This document shows positions 34,331-43,452 of a stretch of DNA of 64,000 bases, one piece after another. Within the stretch, counting starts at the first letter, position 1; each line of letters opens with the position of its first letter. The DNA is taken from NCBI RefSeq assembly GCF_030812875.1, contig NZ_JAUSTN010000005.1, forward strand, positions 124,001 through 188,000. The letters run 5' to 3'. A program made the translations under genes and the position numbers. The notes beneath the pieces are model-generated. The model was not told the DNA's origin, searched no databases, and saw only the letters and a list, made by a program, of their open reading frames with translations. The DNA comes from Peptoniphilus_B koenoeneniae. Lineage in GTDB: Bacteria > Bacillota > Clostridia > Tissierellales > Peptoniphilaceae.

Positions 34331-35086
34331 TTAAATATATCTTTTAACCTTTAAAAAGATTAGAAGCAAAAGAGTTGCGATAAGTAATACAATGATTACC
34401 CAATCTACAGTTTTCATTTTTACTTCAATGTATGAAGTTTTTTTATCTGCATAGCCAAAGCCTTTTGATTCTAACGCCATTGAAAATACATTTGTGTTTC
34501 TTATTACTGAAACAAAGGCGGGAATCATAAGGGGCATATATTTTTTTACTTTTGATATTATTGAACCGGAATCAAGGTCAAGCCCTCTACTTTTTTGAGC
34601 TTGTATTATTGTTTCCGTTGTTCCAAGAACCATGGGTATAAGTCTTATAGCTGTGGAAAAAGCAAAGGCTCCTCTATAAGGAAGACCTATTTTTACAAGG
34701 CCTGCTGAAATTTCTTCAATTTTTGTTGTTGAAAGAAAATTCATTCCAGCTATTATCATTATAATTATTTTAACACCTTTATTGGCACCAAAAATAAGTC
34801 CTTCTAAGGTTATAAAACCTATAAGTTTTGTAGGTCCTCTATGACCTATTGCCCAAAAGACCAAACTCATCATCATAAGCATAAATAATACAAAGCTTAT
34901 CTTTTTTAGGTTTGGATAAGATTTTGAAATTATTGAATGTAATATAGTTAAAGCTGCAAGTACAATATACACAGTCCAAGAATCTGTCATTACAGCAAAG
35001 ACAAAGGTGAAAAGCATTATAAAAAGTTTTGACCTGGGATCAAGCCTGTGGAAGAAAGTGTCTTCATCACGGTATATCATATCCAT
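34331..35086 (-). CDS. ECF transporter transmembrane (T) component
   Basis: A 251-residue CbiQ-type protein with five or six helices. Coupling-helix motifs with the Ala-Arg-Gly pattern are represented by AQKSRGLDLDSG, and the FSTAIRLIPMVLGTTE segment is typical. The start ATG directly follows the stop of the ATPase gene (TAAATG) with GGAGG eight bases upstream, so translation is coupled. It scaffolds the ATPase and the S component at 33.5 kb. Confidence 0.92.
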   Translation of the reverse strand: MDMIYRDEDTFFHRLDPRSKLFIMLFTFVFAVMTDSWTVYIVLAALTILHSIISKSYPNLKKISFVLFMLMMMSLVFWAIGHRGPTKLIGFITLEGLIFGANKGVKIIIMIIAGMNFLSTTKIEEISAGLVKIGLPYRGAFAFSTAIRLIPMVLGTTETIIQAQKSRGLDLDSGSIISKVKKYMPLMIPAFVSVIRNTNVFSMALESKGFGYADKKTSYIEVKMKTVDWVIIVLLIATLLLLIFLKVKRYI

Positions 35087-36787
35087 TTATTTTGCCTCCG
35101 TTATACTTTTCATTTCATCTATTGATAGAACTGTTTTTCCAAGTTTGTTGGACATGGAAACTATATGAGGATTTTTTAAGTATACTTTTTCAAGTTTTTC
35201 TTCTTTCTTAAATATATCTCTCGTTCTACCCATCATTACAACATCGCCGTTTTCAATTACACAAACTCTATGAGCATATTCTGCAACAACCCACATTGTA
35301 TGGGTGATCATTATTATTGTGTGTCCTTCTTCGTTTAATTTTTTTATAAGCTCCATCATTTGCTTTTGACCCTTGTAGTCAAGTCCTGTTGTAGGTTCGT
35401 CTAAAATTAAAACATCAGGTCTTGAAGACAATATTGAAGCTACGGCAATTCTTTGTCGCATACCTTTTGTAAGAGTGAAGGGGTCTTCTTTTTCATAGCC
35501 TGACATGTCTACTGCAGCTAAAGATTCTTCTACTCTCTTTTTTATTTCTTCATCACTTAGTCCCCTTATTTTTGGAGAGAAAGCAACTTCATCATATACT
35601 GTATCTGAAAAGATTTGGTGGTCTGGATTTTGGAAGGTGTAACCTACAATTTTCCCAATTTCAAAAATTGAAGATTTTTTTGTATCAATTCCCTTTACAA
35701 TTACATTTCCTTCAGTTGGGGACAAAAGTCCGTTGAAATGTTTTACAAGGGTTGTTTTTCCCGATCCGTTGTGACCTAAGACCGCAAGAAATTCTCCCTT
35801 TTTAACTTCTAAGTTAATATTGTTAAGAGCTTTTTTGCCGTTTGGATAAGTAAAAGAAAGATCTTTAACTTCTATTAGGGTTTCCCCGTAAGAATCTTCT
35901 ATTTTCTTATCTTTTTCTAAAAGCTTTTGATATTTTTCTTCGTTAATTTTAAACTTTTTAAGAAATTCTTCTTTTCCTTCTTCAGGAGTAATGGGTAAAG
36001 TTTCATCTCCCATTTCTTTAAAGAATTTCGGAACGTGAAGAGATTGAAGACCAAGTTCATCCATAGTTTCAACATCAGCTAAAACTTCTCTGGGTTTTCC
36101 CTCTTTAACAATCTTGCCTTCGTTCATAAGAACAAGTCTGTCAGCTCTTAAAGCTTCTTCAGTTTCATGTTCAATTACAACTAAGGTCATTTCTCCTTCA
36201 TCGTGAAGAGCTCTTGCGATGTTAAAAATTCCCATTTTTCCATAGGGGTCCAGGTCCGTAGTTGGCTCATCCATGCAAATTAATTGAGGTTCACTTGAAA
36301 GAACACTTCCTATAGCAAGCCTTTGCTTTTGTCCTCCTGAAAGAGTTGCAGGTTGTCTTTCATCAAAACCTACAAGATCTACAACGTCTAAAACTTTATC
36401 GATTCTTCTGTCCATGTCTTGCCTTGGAACAAGAAAGTTTTCAGGTCCAAAAGCTACTTCAAGCCTTATATTTGTACAAAAAAGTTGAGATTCGAAATCT
36501 TGAAATACAAGCCCAACTTCTCTTGCCATTGTGGAGACGGATTCCTTTCTGGGATCCTTGTCAAAAACACTAAGTTCTCCACTGCAAGTTCCTTTAATAA
36601 AATTTGGTATAAGGCCATTTAAAGAATTTGCAAAAGTTGATTTTCCGGCACCTGACGGCCCCATAATTACAACAAATTCACCCTTGTTAACATCAAGGTT
36701 AAAATCCTTTAGAGCATACTTTTCGCTGTCCTTATATTTAAAAGCTAAATTTTTTGCACTTATAGCTTTTTCAATAGACTTAGTCAT
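35087..36787 (-). CDS. ECF transporter fused double ATPase
   Basis: A 566-residue protein with two complete ECF-type ATPase domains in one chain. Domain 1 (about 5-270) has GPSGAGKSTFANSLNGLIP, LSGGQKQRLAIG and ICMDEPTTDLD. Domain 2 (about 305-540) has GHNGSGKTTLVKHFNGLL, signature LTKGMRQRIAVA (degenerate relative to LSGGQ) and LILDEPTTGLD. The linker is acidic and lysine-rich. The fused form corresponds to the heterodimer EcfA1/EcfA2. First gene of the operon; a TATAAT at 36823-36818 on the minus strand may be the -10. Confidence 0.95.
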   Translation of the reverse strand: MTKSIEKAISAKNLAFKYKDSEKYALKDFNLDVNKGEFVVIMGPSGAGKSTFANSLNGLIPNFIKGTCSGELSVFDKDPRKESVSTMAREVGLVFQDFESQLFCTNIRLEVAFGPENFLVPRQDMDRRIDKVLDVVDLVGFDERQPATLSGGQKQRLAIGSVLSSEPQLICMDEPTTDLDPYGKMGIFNIARALHDEGEMTLVVIEHETEEALRADRLVLMNEGKIVKEGKPREVLADVETMDELGLQSLHVPKFFKEMGDETLPITPEEGKEEFLKKFKINEEKYQKLLEKDKKIEDSYGETLIEVKDLSFTYPNGKKALNNINLEVKKGEFLAVLGHNGSGKTTLVKHFNGLLSPTEGNVIVKGIDTKKSSIFEIGKIVGYTFQNPDHQIFSDTVYDEVAFSPKIRGLSDEEIKKRVEESLAAVDMSGYEKEDPFTLTKGMRQRIAVASILSSRPDVLILDEPTTGLDYKGQKQMMELIKKLNEEGHTIIMITHTMWVVAEYAHRVCVIENGDVVMMGRTRDIFKKEEKLEKVYLKNPHIVSMSNKLGKTVLSIDEMKSITEAK

Positions 36788-36956
36788 CTATGCACCTCTC
36801 TTAATAATTCTATATAAATTATATCAAAGAAATTTTACTTATGGTGATTTTTGTCAATTAAAATTAAAAAAATCCACATATAAAATATAAACTAGCTATT
36901 TTCTTGAAAGCTTTAAAATTTTTTAGTACCATTAGCTTAAAAGGAGGTTTTTTATT

Positions 36957-37469
36957 TTGTTTGAACTCTATACAAAAAATGACGAGGATTTCTATATTGC
37001 CGAAAATCTATTTGAAGGAGAAAATCTAAAAGAATATTTGCTCTATGACAGAATAGGAAATTTTGCAGGCAAACTTTTAATAAAAAATTCTCAAATAGAT
37101 TCTTTAATAGAAGAAAGCCCCTATTTAAATCTTATAAATTTTTTTAAAGAGAAAAATCTTAAATTAAAAAGTTTTAACGAATATAATTTTGATTTGCAAA
37201 GCTACTACAGAAGTTTTGAAGAATTAATTATAGATTCCATAAAAAATAATAAAACTATAACAATAGCAACGGAAGAAAATGATTTGGAAACCGGAATTCC
37301 TTCAGGCCTTTTGGAAAATTATCTGACTCTTATAAAAATAGATGAAAACGACGGACTTTTTTTAGGCATAGTAAAAAGAGATATAAATAAAATCCTCTAT
37401 ATAGAACATGACTCTCCCATGGATTATTTTTTAGGAGACTACTTTCACGAAAAAAATTATTTAAAATAA
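36957..37469 (+). CDS. Hypothetical cytosolic protein
   Basis: A 170-residue acidic protein with no recognised family, signal peptide or membrane segment. The N-terminal region (about 1-60) is strand-rich, a helical region follows, and a C-terminal beta segment contains LENYLTLIKIDENDGLFLGIVKR. The start is the TTG at 36957, eight bases after AAAGGAGG. It is a single gene, convergent with the 510-residue hypothetical protein and separated from it by a shared terminator. Confidence 0.75.
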   Translation: MFELYTKNDEDFYIAENLFEGENLKEYLLYDRIGNFAGKLLIKNSQIDSLIEESPYLNLINFFKEKNLKLKSFNEYNFDLQSYYRSFEELIIDSIKNNKTITIATEENDLETGIPSGLLENYLTLIKIDENDGLFLGIVKRDINKILYIEHDSPMDYFLGDYFHEKNYLK

Positions 37470-37470
37470 A

Positions 37471-37493
37471 AAAGCACGTTTTTTGCGTGCTTT
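37471..37493. terminator. Bidirectional terminator
   Basis: Stem AAAGCACG / CGTGCTTT with a T-rich loop and an A run on the left side, between two convergent genes. Confidence 0.88.
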
Positions 37494-37498
37494 AATTC

Positions 37499-39031
37499 TT
37501 AAAAATCTACCATCTTAATAATATTTTCAGACTTATTAAATTTATAACTTAAAATTTTCTCCCCAAAGGGAGTAATTTTTTTGTCCTCTATTAAAAATAA
37601 ATTTTCAAATAAAATTTCAAATTCTCTTTCTCCTTTAAAGGTTTTAAATTTTTCTATATCAAAAAGATATTTATTTAACTTATTAAGTTTTCTCTTGCCG
37701 ATAAAATCAGACAAAAATTCATTTTCAAAAAGAGAGGTCAAAAAAATACTTAAAATGTGGGCATTTTCTAAGGATTCTAAATAATCCATTAGATTTGTAA
37801 AAATGAGTTGGCCATCATTTGCTCTTTTATAGATATTTCTAAAAAATAAAGAATAAAAAATAAAATCAAAAGTTAAATTTAAATCTTCACAAATATCTTC
37901 TTCCATTTCAAAAACATCTTCCCCTATTTCCTCTATTAAATACTTTTTATTTGAAGGAAGAAGACTAGTCTTATTTTTTGAGAAATAAAAAGTTTCCTCA
38001 CTAAAGCCCCAATTCATCCTGTCTAAAATATCCTTAATAAAAATATCTTCTTCCATTTTAAGATAAACATCAGACCTTCTTATAGTCTCTAAAATTTCTT
38101 GGTCCAAATAAAGTCCCCTTTTGGAAGAATTGCATTTATTTTTTAAAAGAAAAATATTTCTTTCAATGTCCTTTAAAACTTCATCTTTAAAATCAAAAAG
38201 CCCTATAAATTCAGTAAAGAATTTTAAAAATAAAATTAGCTCCCTTTCTGAATAAAAAACTCCCAAAGCAATTAACTCTTCCATATAAGCTATAAAATTC
38301 TTAAAATTTTTATTTTTATCCAAAAAATTTTTTAAAATATTTACAAAAATCGGCCTTAAAAATTTCCATGTCTTTGCTTTGTCAAAGGCCAGATCATATT
38401 TTTCCTTTTCCTCTTCAGCAATATCCATATAAAAATTCATAAGAGTCTTTTTGTCTAAGCTTAAAGACCTATCTATACTTCCATAGATGTATAAAAATTT
38501 TTCTTTTAAATACTTTATCCTTTCATTTTCAGAAAGACCTGCCATTTCTTCAATAGTTAAGTTGAAAATATTGTAAAAATTTTCAATATCTACATAGGGT
38601 AAAATTTTCCCCAAGTCAAAAAGATAATAAGAATCGTAAATTTTTACAAAACGACCAAGGATACCAAAGTCATTTTTTTCAAAATATTTAGGATCAATAT
38701 AATCCGTATAAAGATTAAATTTTTCCAAAGTAAACATATCCATTCCATTTATTAAAAAATAATCATTTTCTTTTCTTATATAATTTACGAAAAGAATGGA
38801 AGTGTAGCTTAAGTCTATAAGAGCTTTTAATATAAATTTTTCAAACCTTTGGCCCTGATACTCCAAAAGTTTTTTAGAATCTTTTCTATCAAAAATATGG
38901 GAATAAAATTCAAAGAAGAAGTCTTTTTTTTCCTCCAGACCCTCATACAAATTTATATCTTTATCTATTATTTTTTCTATATTAAGTTTTTGTTTTTTTA
39001 ATTCATCTAAAATGGTCTTTTTATTTTCCAA
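37499..39031 (-). CDS. Large hypothetical protein, helical, acidic
   Basis: A 510-residue protein with unusually many Phe, Leu, Lys, Asp and Glu residues and no signal peptide or clear membrane helix. No motif is recognised. The whole chain looks alpha-helical. The proposed start is TTG at 39031 with GAGGAG 13 bases upstream, a long spacing, so the true start may differ. It is a monocistronic gene lying between a terminator and the DnaA-box cluster. Confidence 0.7.
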   Translation of the reverse strand: MENKKTILDELKKQKLNIEKIIDKDINLYEGLEEKKDFFFEFYSHIFDRKDSKKLLEYQGQRFEKFILKALIDLSYTSILFVNYIRKENDYFLINGMDMFTLEKFNLYTDYIDPKYFEKNDFGILGRFVKIYDSYYLFDLGKILPYVDIENFYNIFNLTIEEMAGLSENERIKYLKEKFLYIYGSIDRSLSLDKKTLMNFYMDIAEEEKEKYDLAFDKAKTWKFLRPIFVNILKNFLDKNKNFKNFIAYMEELIALGVFYSERELILFLKFFTEFIGLFDFKDEVLKDIERNIFLLKNKCNSSKRGLYLDQEILETIRRSDVYLKMEEDIFIKDILDRMNWGFSEETFYFSKNKTSLLPSNKKYLIEEIGEDVFEMEEDICEDLNLTFDFIFYSLFFRNIYKRANDGQLIFTNLMDYLESLENAHILSIFLTSLFENEFLSDFIGKRKLNKLNKYLFDIEKFKTFKGEREFEILFENLFLIEDKKITPFGEKILSYKFNKSENIIKMVDF

Positions 39032-39179
39032 TTAAACTTTAAAGCTCCTCTTAAATAAATTTATATTTTACTAAATATATTATATCAAAAAGAAAAAAAT
39101 ATAAATTTATGTTTAGGAAAAGTAAAAATTTTATAAAATTTAATTAAGATTTCAACAATAAAAATTTAGGGAAAAGCAG

Positions 39180-39209
39180 TTTTCCACAGACTTATCAACA
39201 TTATCCACA
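39180..39209 (+). other. DnaA-box-like triplet, second cluster
   Basis: TTTTCCACA at 39180, TTATCAACA at 39192 and a perfect TTATCCACA at 39201, all in the same orientation with 12- and 9-base spacing, identical to the cluster at 28-57. It sits in the 294-base gap 39032-39325 between the hypothetical gene and hpf; the rest of the gap is AT-rich with the hpf terminator. Confidence 0.65.
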
Positions 39210-39243
39210 GTCTTCTATTAACATTGATGTTTCTTTATAAATA

Positions 39244-39280
39244 AAAAAACATACAAAATTTTAGAATCTTGTATGTTTTT
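39244..39280 (-). terminator. Terminator of hpf
   Basis: On the minus strand AAAACATACAA pairs with TTGTATGTTTT around a 12-base loop and a T run follows. Confidence 0.8.
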
Positions 39281-39325
39281 AATTTATAATTATTTATTTT
39301 TATCTTTTATAAATTTTTATATGCC

Positions 39326-39853
39326 TTATGCTAAGTTTGTTTCTATGAGGCCATAATCTCCGTCTTTTCTTTTATATAAAACTTCTACATTTGATGTTTC
39401 TTCGTTTAAAAATACAAAGAAATTATGATTTAAAAGTTCCATTTGAAGAATTGCTTCTTCTTCATGCATAGGCCTTAAATCAAAGGATTTTCTACGCACA
39501 ATTTTTTCCTTTGGTTCTTCTTTAGGTTCTTCAAAATTTTCAAATCTTATAGTTTTATTGTCTTGATTTCTCTTTTTTATTTTAGTCTTATATTTTCTTA
39601 TTTGTCTTTCAAGGACATCAATTGCCTTATCTATTGATGCATACATATCATCCGTTTCTTCTTCAGCTCTTAAGGTTGATCCTTTTAAAAATACTGTTGC
39701 TTCAACTTTTTGATTTGTTTTAATATGAGAGAAAACCGCTCTTACATTTACATCGTCTGAAAAATATTTTTCAAGTTTTGAAAATTTTTTTTCTGCTTGA
39801 TTTTTTAGAGCATCTGTTACAGTTAAATTTTTGCCTATTAATTCAAGTTTCAT
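39326..39853 (-). CDS. hpf: Ribosome hibernation-promoting factor, long form
   Basis: A 175-residue long HPF that dimerises 70S ribosomes into inactive 100S particles. The N-terminal ribosome-binding domain (about 1-98) has the beta-alpha-beta-beta-beta-alpha order with basic helices ending RQIRKYKTKIKKR. A flexible acidic linker (about 105-118) leads to the C-terminal dimerisation domain (about 119-175) with RRKSFDLRPMHEEEAILQME and NHNFFVFLNEE. The start follows GGAGGCACGTT. Single gene. Confidence 0.96.
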   Translation of the reverse strand: MKLELIGKNLTVTDALKNQAEKKFSKLEKYFSDDVNVRAVFSHIKTNQKVEATVFLKGSTLRAEEETDDMYASIDKAIDVLERQIRKYKTKIKKRNQDNKTIRFENFEEPKEEPKEKIVRRKSFDLRPMHEEEAILQMELLNHNFFVFLNEETSNVEVLYKRKDGDYGLIETNLA

Positions 39854-39966
39854 AACGTGCCTCCTTATTCTTTTGTATATATTTACCCTAAATATTATTT
39901 TTAACTCATAAGGTATTTTATATTTTTTGATATAATAGATTTAAATTAATTATTAAAGGGTGGCTT

Positions 39967-42696
39967 ATGGATATTAAGGCAAATAAAAATACATATTTTC
40001 TTTTACTTTTTTGGGCTTTTGTCCAAATTATTTTAAATATTTTTACCTTTCAGGCTATTTTTGTCCGTAGCCTTCATGTTATGTTTTTAATTTTTTTCGG
40101 AGGCCTTTACTTTAAAAAATTAAAGTTTTTCACCCTTCCTTTAACAATTTTTACCTTTTCTTATATTTTTTTAAACTATAATAAAATTGCCTTAAGGGGG
40201 GGATATCTCTATAAAATCGACTATATTTTTGCTTTTTTTGCAATTTTTCTTGTCCTTATTGTTTCTTTTAAGATCAATAAAACTTTTACTCTTTTAAGTT
40301 TAATTTTTTTATCTTATCTTTTTTGGGGTAGGTTTATTTCTGGTCCCCTTGCTCACAATGGATTTTCTTTAAGAAGGGTTCTTTCTCATTTTGTCTGGGG
40401 AACTGAAGGAATTTTCGGACTTGGCGCAGGAGTAAGCTCAAGTTATATTTTTCTTTTTATGCTTTTTGGAAGTTTTTTAAAATTTTCAGGCTTTATAGAT
40501 TTTATAAGCGATCTTTCTCTTTGCCTTGTGGGAAAAAGCTACGGTTCTTATGCAAAAGTAAGTGTCATTGCATCGGCTCTTATGGGCATGGTTAACGGAA
40601 GTGCTCTTGCCAATGTTGCTACTACAGGAAGTCTCACCATACCTCTTATGAAAAAACAAAAATATTCTTCTGAATATGCAGCTGCTGTTGAAGCTGCATC
40701 TTCAACAGGAGGTCAATTTGCTCCTCCTATTATGGGAGCTGTTGCCTTTGTAATGGCGGAATTTTTAAATATATCTTATTTAAGGGTGGTTAAGGCTGCA
40801 GTTATTCCTGCCTTTTTATATTATTTGGGGATTTTTACTTCAGTTCATTATGAAGCAAAAAAATTAAATTTAAAAAGTTCGGCTTTTTCTTATAATTTTT
40901 TAGATTTATTAAAAGAAAGGGGCCATTTGTTAATCCCAATTTTTATTTTAATTGCCGGCCTTTTTTATTTCCCTCTGGAATTTTGTGTAATTATTTCAAT
41001 TTTTTCCCTTATTGGAGTTTGTGCTTTTAAAAAATCCACAAGAATGTCTTTTAAAAATATTTTAGATGCTCTTGTTGATGGAGCTGTAAATTCAATTGCT
41101 GTTGGAATATCTTGTGTTTTAATAGGACTTATTATAGGAAGTGTATCTCTTAGCGGCCTGGGTCTTAATTTTGGAAATATGATTTTAAATTTAAATTCCC
41201 ATTCTCTAATTTTCGCCTGGTTTTTAGTTGCAATAATGAGTTTAATTTTAGGCATGGGTGTGCCAGGAGTTGCAGCTTATGTAATAGTTGTTTCCGTTGC
41301 AGTTCCTGTTTTAATTAAGCTTGGAGCTCAACCTATAGGGGCCCATCTTTTTTGTTTAATTTATGCCTGCCTTTCAAATATTACTCCCCCTGTGGCAGTT
41401 TCAAGTTATCTTGCTTCTTCTATAGCAGAGTCTGATATGGTAAAGACTTCTTTAATAGCTTTAAAACTTGCTTTTAGTGGATTTATTTTTCCTTTTTTCT
41501 TTTTAATAAATCCAAAATTAATAGGCCTTGAAAGTCCCAAATTTTTAGAAATAATATTTTTAATTGTTTTTTCTTCCATTGGTGTCTTTGCAATTTCTTT
41601 AGGCCTTACAGGCTTTTTCAAAAAAAATCTTTCAAAAACAAAAAGATTTCTCTTTCTAGTTTTGGGACTTCTTATAATGTATCCGGAAAAATACACTTCC
41701 ATTTTTTCTCTTATAGGTCTGATTTTTTTACTTATAGGAGAAATGAATTTTAAGGTAAAAAATAAATTTCCAATATTTTTTATTTTAATGTTTTTTTTAA
41801 CAGGATGTACAAGTCCAAAGTATAGGATTGATATACCTACAGCCTCAACTACAGGGGCCCTATACCCTCTTGGAGCATCCCTAGCAAATGTTTTAAATAG
41901 GGATAAGGATTTTCGTGCTAACATTCAAGCTTCAGGTGGAGGCATAGATAATTTAAACATTTTATACAATAGGGATGCCAATCTTTCCATGGCTGTTAAT
42001 TCCATTGTTTCTCAAAGTTATGAGGGCAAGGGAATTTTTAAAGGCAGGGAAAATAAAAAGCTTAGAATTATTGCAAGCCTATATTTAAATCCCAACCAAA
42101 TTCTTGTGAGAAAGGATTTAAAAATAAAATCTTTAAAAGATTTAAAAGGCAGCCATTTTTCTGTGGGAAACCCTGGCTCAACAACAGAACTTGAAGCAAA
42201 AGCACATTTTGAAGCCCTGGGCATGGATATAAATAAAGATATTTTTCCCGAAAGAGTAAGTCCTTCAGAAGCCATTTCTCTTTTAAAGAGCAAAAAAATT
42301 TCTGGAGTTTGGATTATGGCAGGAGCTCCCAGTGCTTCAGTAACGGAAATACTTTTAACCGCCAATTGCGAAATTTTAAACTTAGATCCTGATTTTATAG
42401 AAAAATTAAATGAAAATAACAAGGGCTACGAAAATTACACAATTAAAAAATCCGTGTATAATAACAATAAAGACATAAACACTTCTGCAAGTCCCATGGT
42501 TATTTTTACAAGTTCAGATATGAGCGAAGAATGTGCTTACAAAATTACAAAGGCTTTTTGGGAAAATTTAGAAGAACTTAAAGCTTCTAATAAAGTTTTA
42601 AAAAATGTGGAAATTAAAAATGCCCTCCGGGGAATAGGTAAGGTTCCCCTCCATCCCGGAGCTAAAAAATATTATCTTGAAAGAGGAATAAAATGA
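39967..42696 (+). CDS. TRAP transporter: fused QM permease and TAXI-family binding lipoprotein
   Basis: A 909-residue single-chain TRAP transporter. Residues 1 to about 590 form the fused small and large permease (many helices), with TRAP motifs NGSALANVATTG, AAAVEAASSTGGQFAPPIMGA, LGMGVPGVAAYVIV and SNITPPVAVSSYLA. Residues 593 to 909 form a TAXI-type binding protein (TASTTGALYPLGASLAN, QASGGGIDNLNIL, GNPGSTTELEA). The junction is a complete lipoprotein signal: Met593, basic residues, FPIFFILMFF and lipobox LTGC at Cys614. AGGAG lies two bases before that internal ATG (41743). Whether the chain is cleaved or lipidated is unknown. Followed by two coupled small genes. Confidence 0.92.
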   Translation: MDIKANKNTYFLLLFWAFVQIILNIFTFQAIFVRSLHVMFLIFFGGLYFKKLKFFTLPLTIFTFSYIFLNYNKIALRGGYLYKIDYIFAFFAIFLVLIVSFKINKTFTLLSLIFLSYLFWGRFISGPLAHNGFSLRRVLSHFVWGTEGIFGLGAGVSSSYIFLFMLFGSFLKFSGFIDFISDLSLCLVGKSYGSYAKVSVIASALMGMVNGSALANVATTGSLTIPLMKKQKYSSEYAAAVEAASSTGGQFAPPIMGAVAFVMAEFLNISYLRVVKAAVIPAFLYYLGIFTSVHYEAKKLNLKSSAFSYNFLDLLKERGHLLIPIFILIAGLFYFPLEFCVIISIFSLIGVCAFKKSTRMSFKNILDALVDGAVNSIAVGISCVLIGLIIGSVSLSGLGLNFGNMILNLNSHSLIFAWFLVAIMSLILGMGVPGVAAYVIVVSVAVPVLIKLGAQPIGAHLFCLIYACLSNITPPVAVSSYLASSIAESDMVKTSLIALKLAFSGFIFPFFFLINPKLIGLESPKFLEIIFLIVFSSIGVFAISLGLTGFFKKNLSKTKRFLFLVLGLLIMYPEKYTSIFSLIGLIFLLIGEMNFKVKNKFPIFFILMFFLTGCTSPKYRIDIPTASTTGALYPLGASLANVLNRDKDFRANIQASGGGIDNLNILYNRDANLSMAVNSIVSQSYEGKGIFKGRENKKLRIIASLYLNPNQILVRKDLKIKSLKDLKGSHFSVGNPGSTTELEAKAHFEALGMDINKDIFPERVSPSEAISLLKSKKISGVWIMAGAPSASVTEILLTANCEILNLDPDFIEKLNENNKGYENYTIKKSVYNNNKDINTSASPMVIFTSSDMSEECAYKITKAFWENLEELKASNKVLKNVEIKNALRGIGKVPLHPGAKKYYLERGIK

Positions 42697-43049
42697 TACA
42701 AAACGATACTTTTATTAAAGAGATAAACGACCTTATTAACATGTGTTTAGGAGTTTTTTTCTCAGGAAAAATTTATAAGGACAATGAAAATAGTAAAAAT
42801 AATAAAATTTATAGGGAGCTTCAAAATTTTATTTCTGACGGAAAAATTAATGATGGAGAAAATCTTTATTATGATAACATTGACCTTAATGACACTGAAT
42901 ATCTTCAAATAGGCTTAAGTTTTTATAGGGCCTTAAATGATTTGGACGACAAGTTTTTACACGAAAATGATTTTTCAAGAAAGGAAATTAAAATTGGCAT
43001 CGAAGATCTTTTAGATGCCTACAATATAAATTTTATAGGTGAGAAATGA
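42693..43049 (+). CDS. Small hypothetical protein coupled to the TRAP gene
   Basis: A 118-residue acidic, helical protein with no signal peptide. The N-terminus (MIQNDTFIKEINDLINMCLG) vaguely recalls DUF6483-type proteins, but I would not assign it. The start overlaps the TRAP stop by four bases (ATGA) behind GAGGAATAAA, so it is made together with the transporter. The stop overlaps the next start in the same way. Confidence 0.72.
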   Translation: MIQNDTFIKEINDLINMCLGVFFSGKIYKDNENSKNNKIYRELQNFISDGKINDGENLYYDNIDLNDTEYLQIGLSFYRALNDLDDKFLHENDFSRKEIKIGIEDLLDAYNINFIGEK

Positions 43050-43444
43050 GCAGATTTTTAAGAGAATTTTTTAGACCAGTTACCATTGAAGGACAAGTTA
43101 TAGATTCTTTAAGGGACACTTTAAATGTAATTTCAGAGGATCATCTAAGTATAATTTTAAAAAGCCATTGTCTTAATGAAGATGTGAAAAAAAATGACCT
43201 TTATGATTTTTTGCCCCAAGCTTTTGAAAAAGATCTTAAAAGTTTAGATGGAAATTTAATAAAGGCCTTTAATGACATTTATAGGGGCATAATTGACTAC
43301 ACAAAAGATGAAACTTATATAATCCTGAAAAAATTTACTGATAAGGGGTATATATTTATATACACAAACAATGACGGCAAATATTTTAACTATAGAATTC
43401 CTGATGAAATTTGTCAGGTTTTTGAAAAATTACTTAGACTTTAG
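43046..43444 (+). CDS. Small hypothetical protein, third gene of the TRAP operon
   Basis: A 132-residue protein without recognised motifs. The N-terminal MSRFLREFFRPVTIEGQVIDSL is basic and amphipathic; the rest is mixed helix and strand with several aromatic residues near the end. The ATG overlaps the previous stop by four bases and follows AGGTGAGAA. Its position in the operon is the only clue to function. Confidence 0.7.
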   Translation: MSRFLREFFRPVTIEGQVIDSLRDTLNVISEDHLSIILKSHCLNEDVKKNDLYDFLPQAFEKDLKSLDGNLIKAFNDIYRGIIDYTKDETYIILKKFTDKGYIFIYTNNDGKYFNYRIPDEICQVFEKLLRL

Positions 43445-43452
43445 GAGGAAAT

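Noticed and set aside
36788..36956. Riboswitch upstream of the ECF operon
   Set aside because: The leader is short and AT-rich with no recognisable vitamin aptamer or terminator.
40965..42422. Minus-strand open frames opposite the TRAP gene
   Set aside because: Shadow frames; the plus strand encodes continuous TRAP/TAXI motifs.
41743..42696. Separate gene for the TAXI binding protein
   Set aside because: The frame is open without interruption from the permease, and the AGGAG is only two bases from the internal ATG, so the fusion is annotated as one gene; the internal start is kept as a finding.
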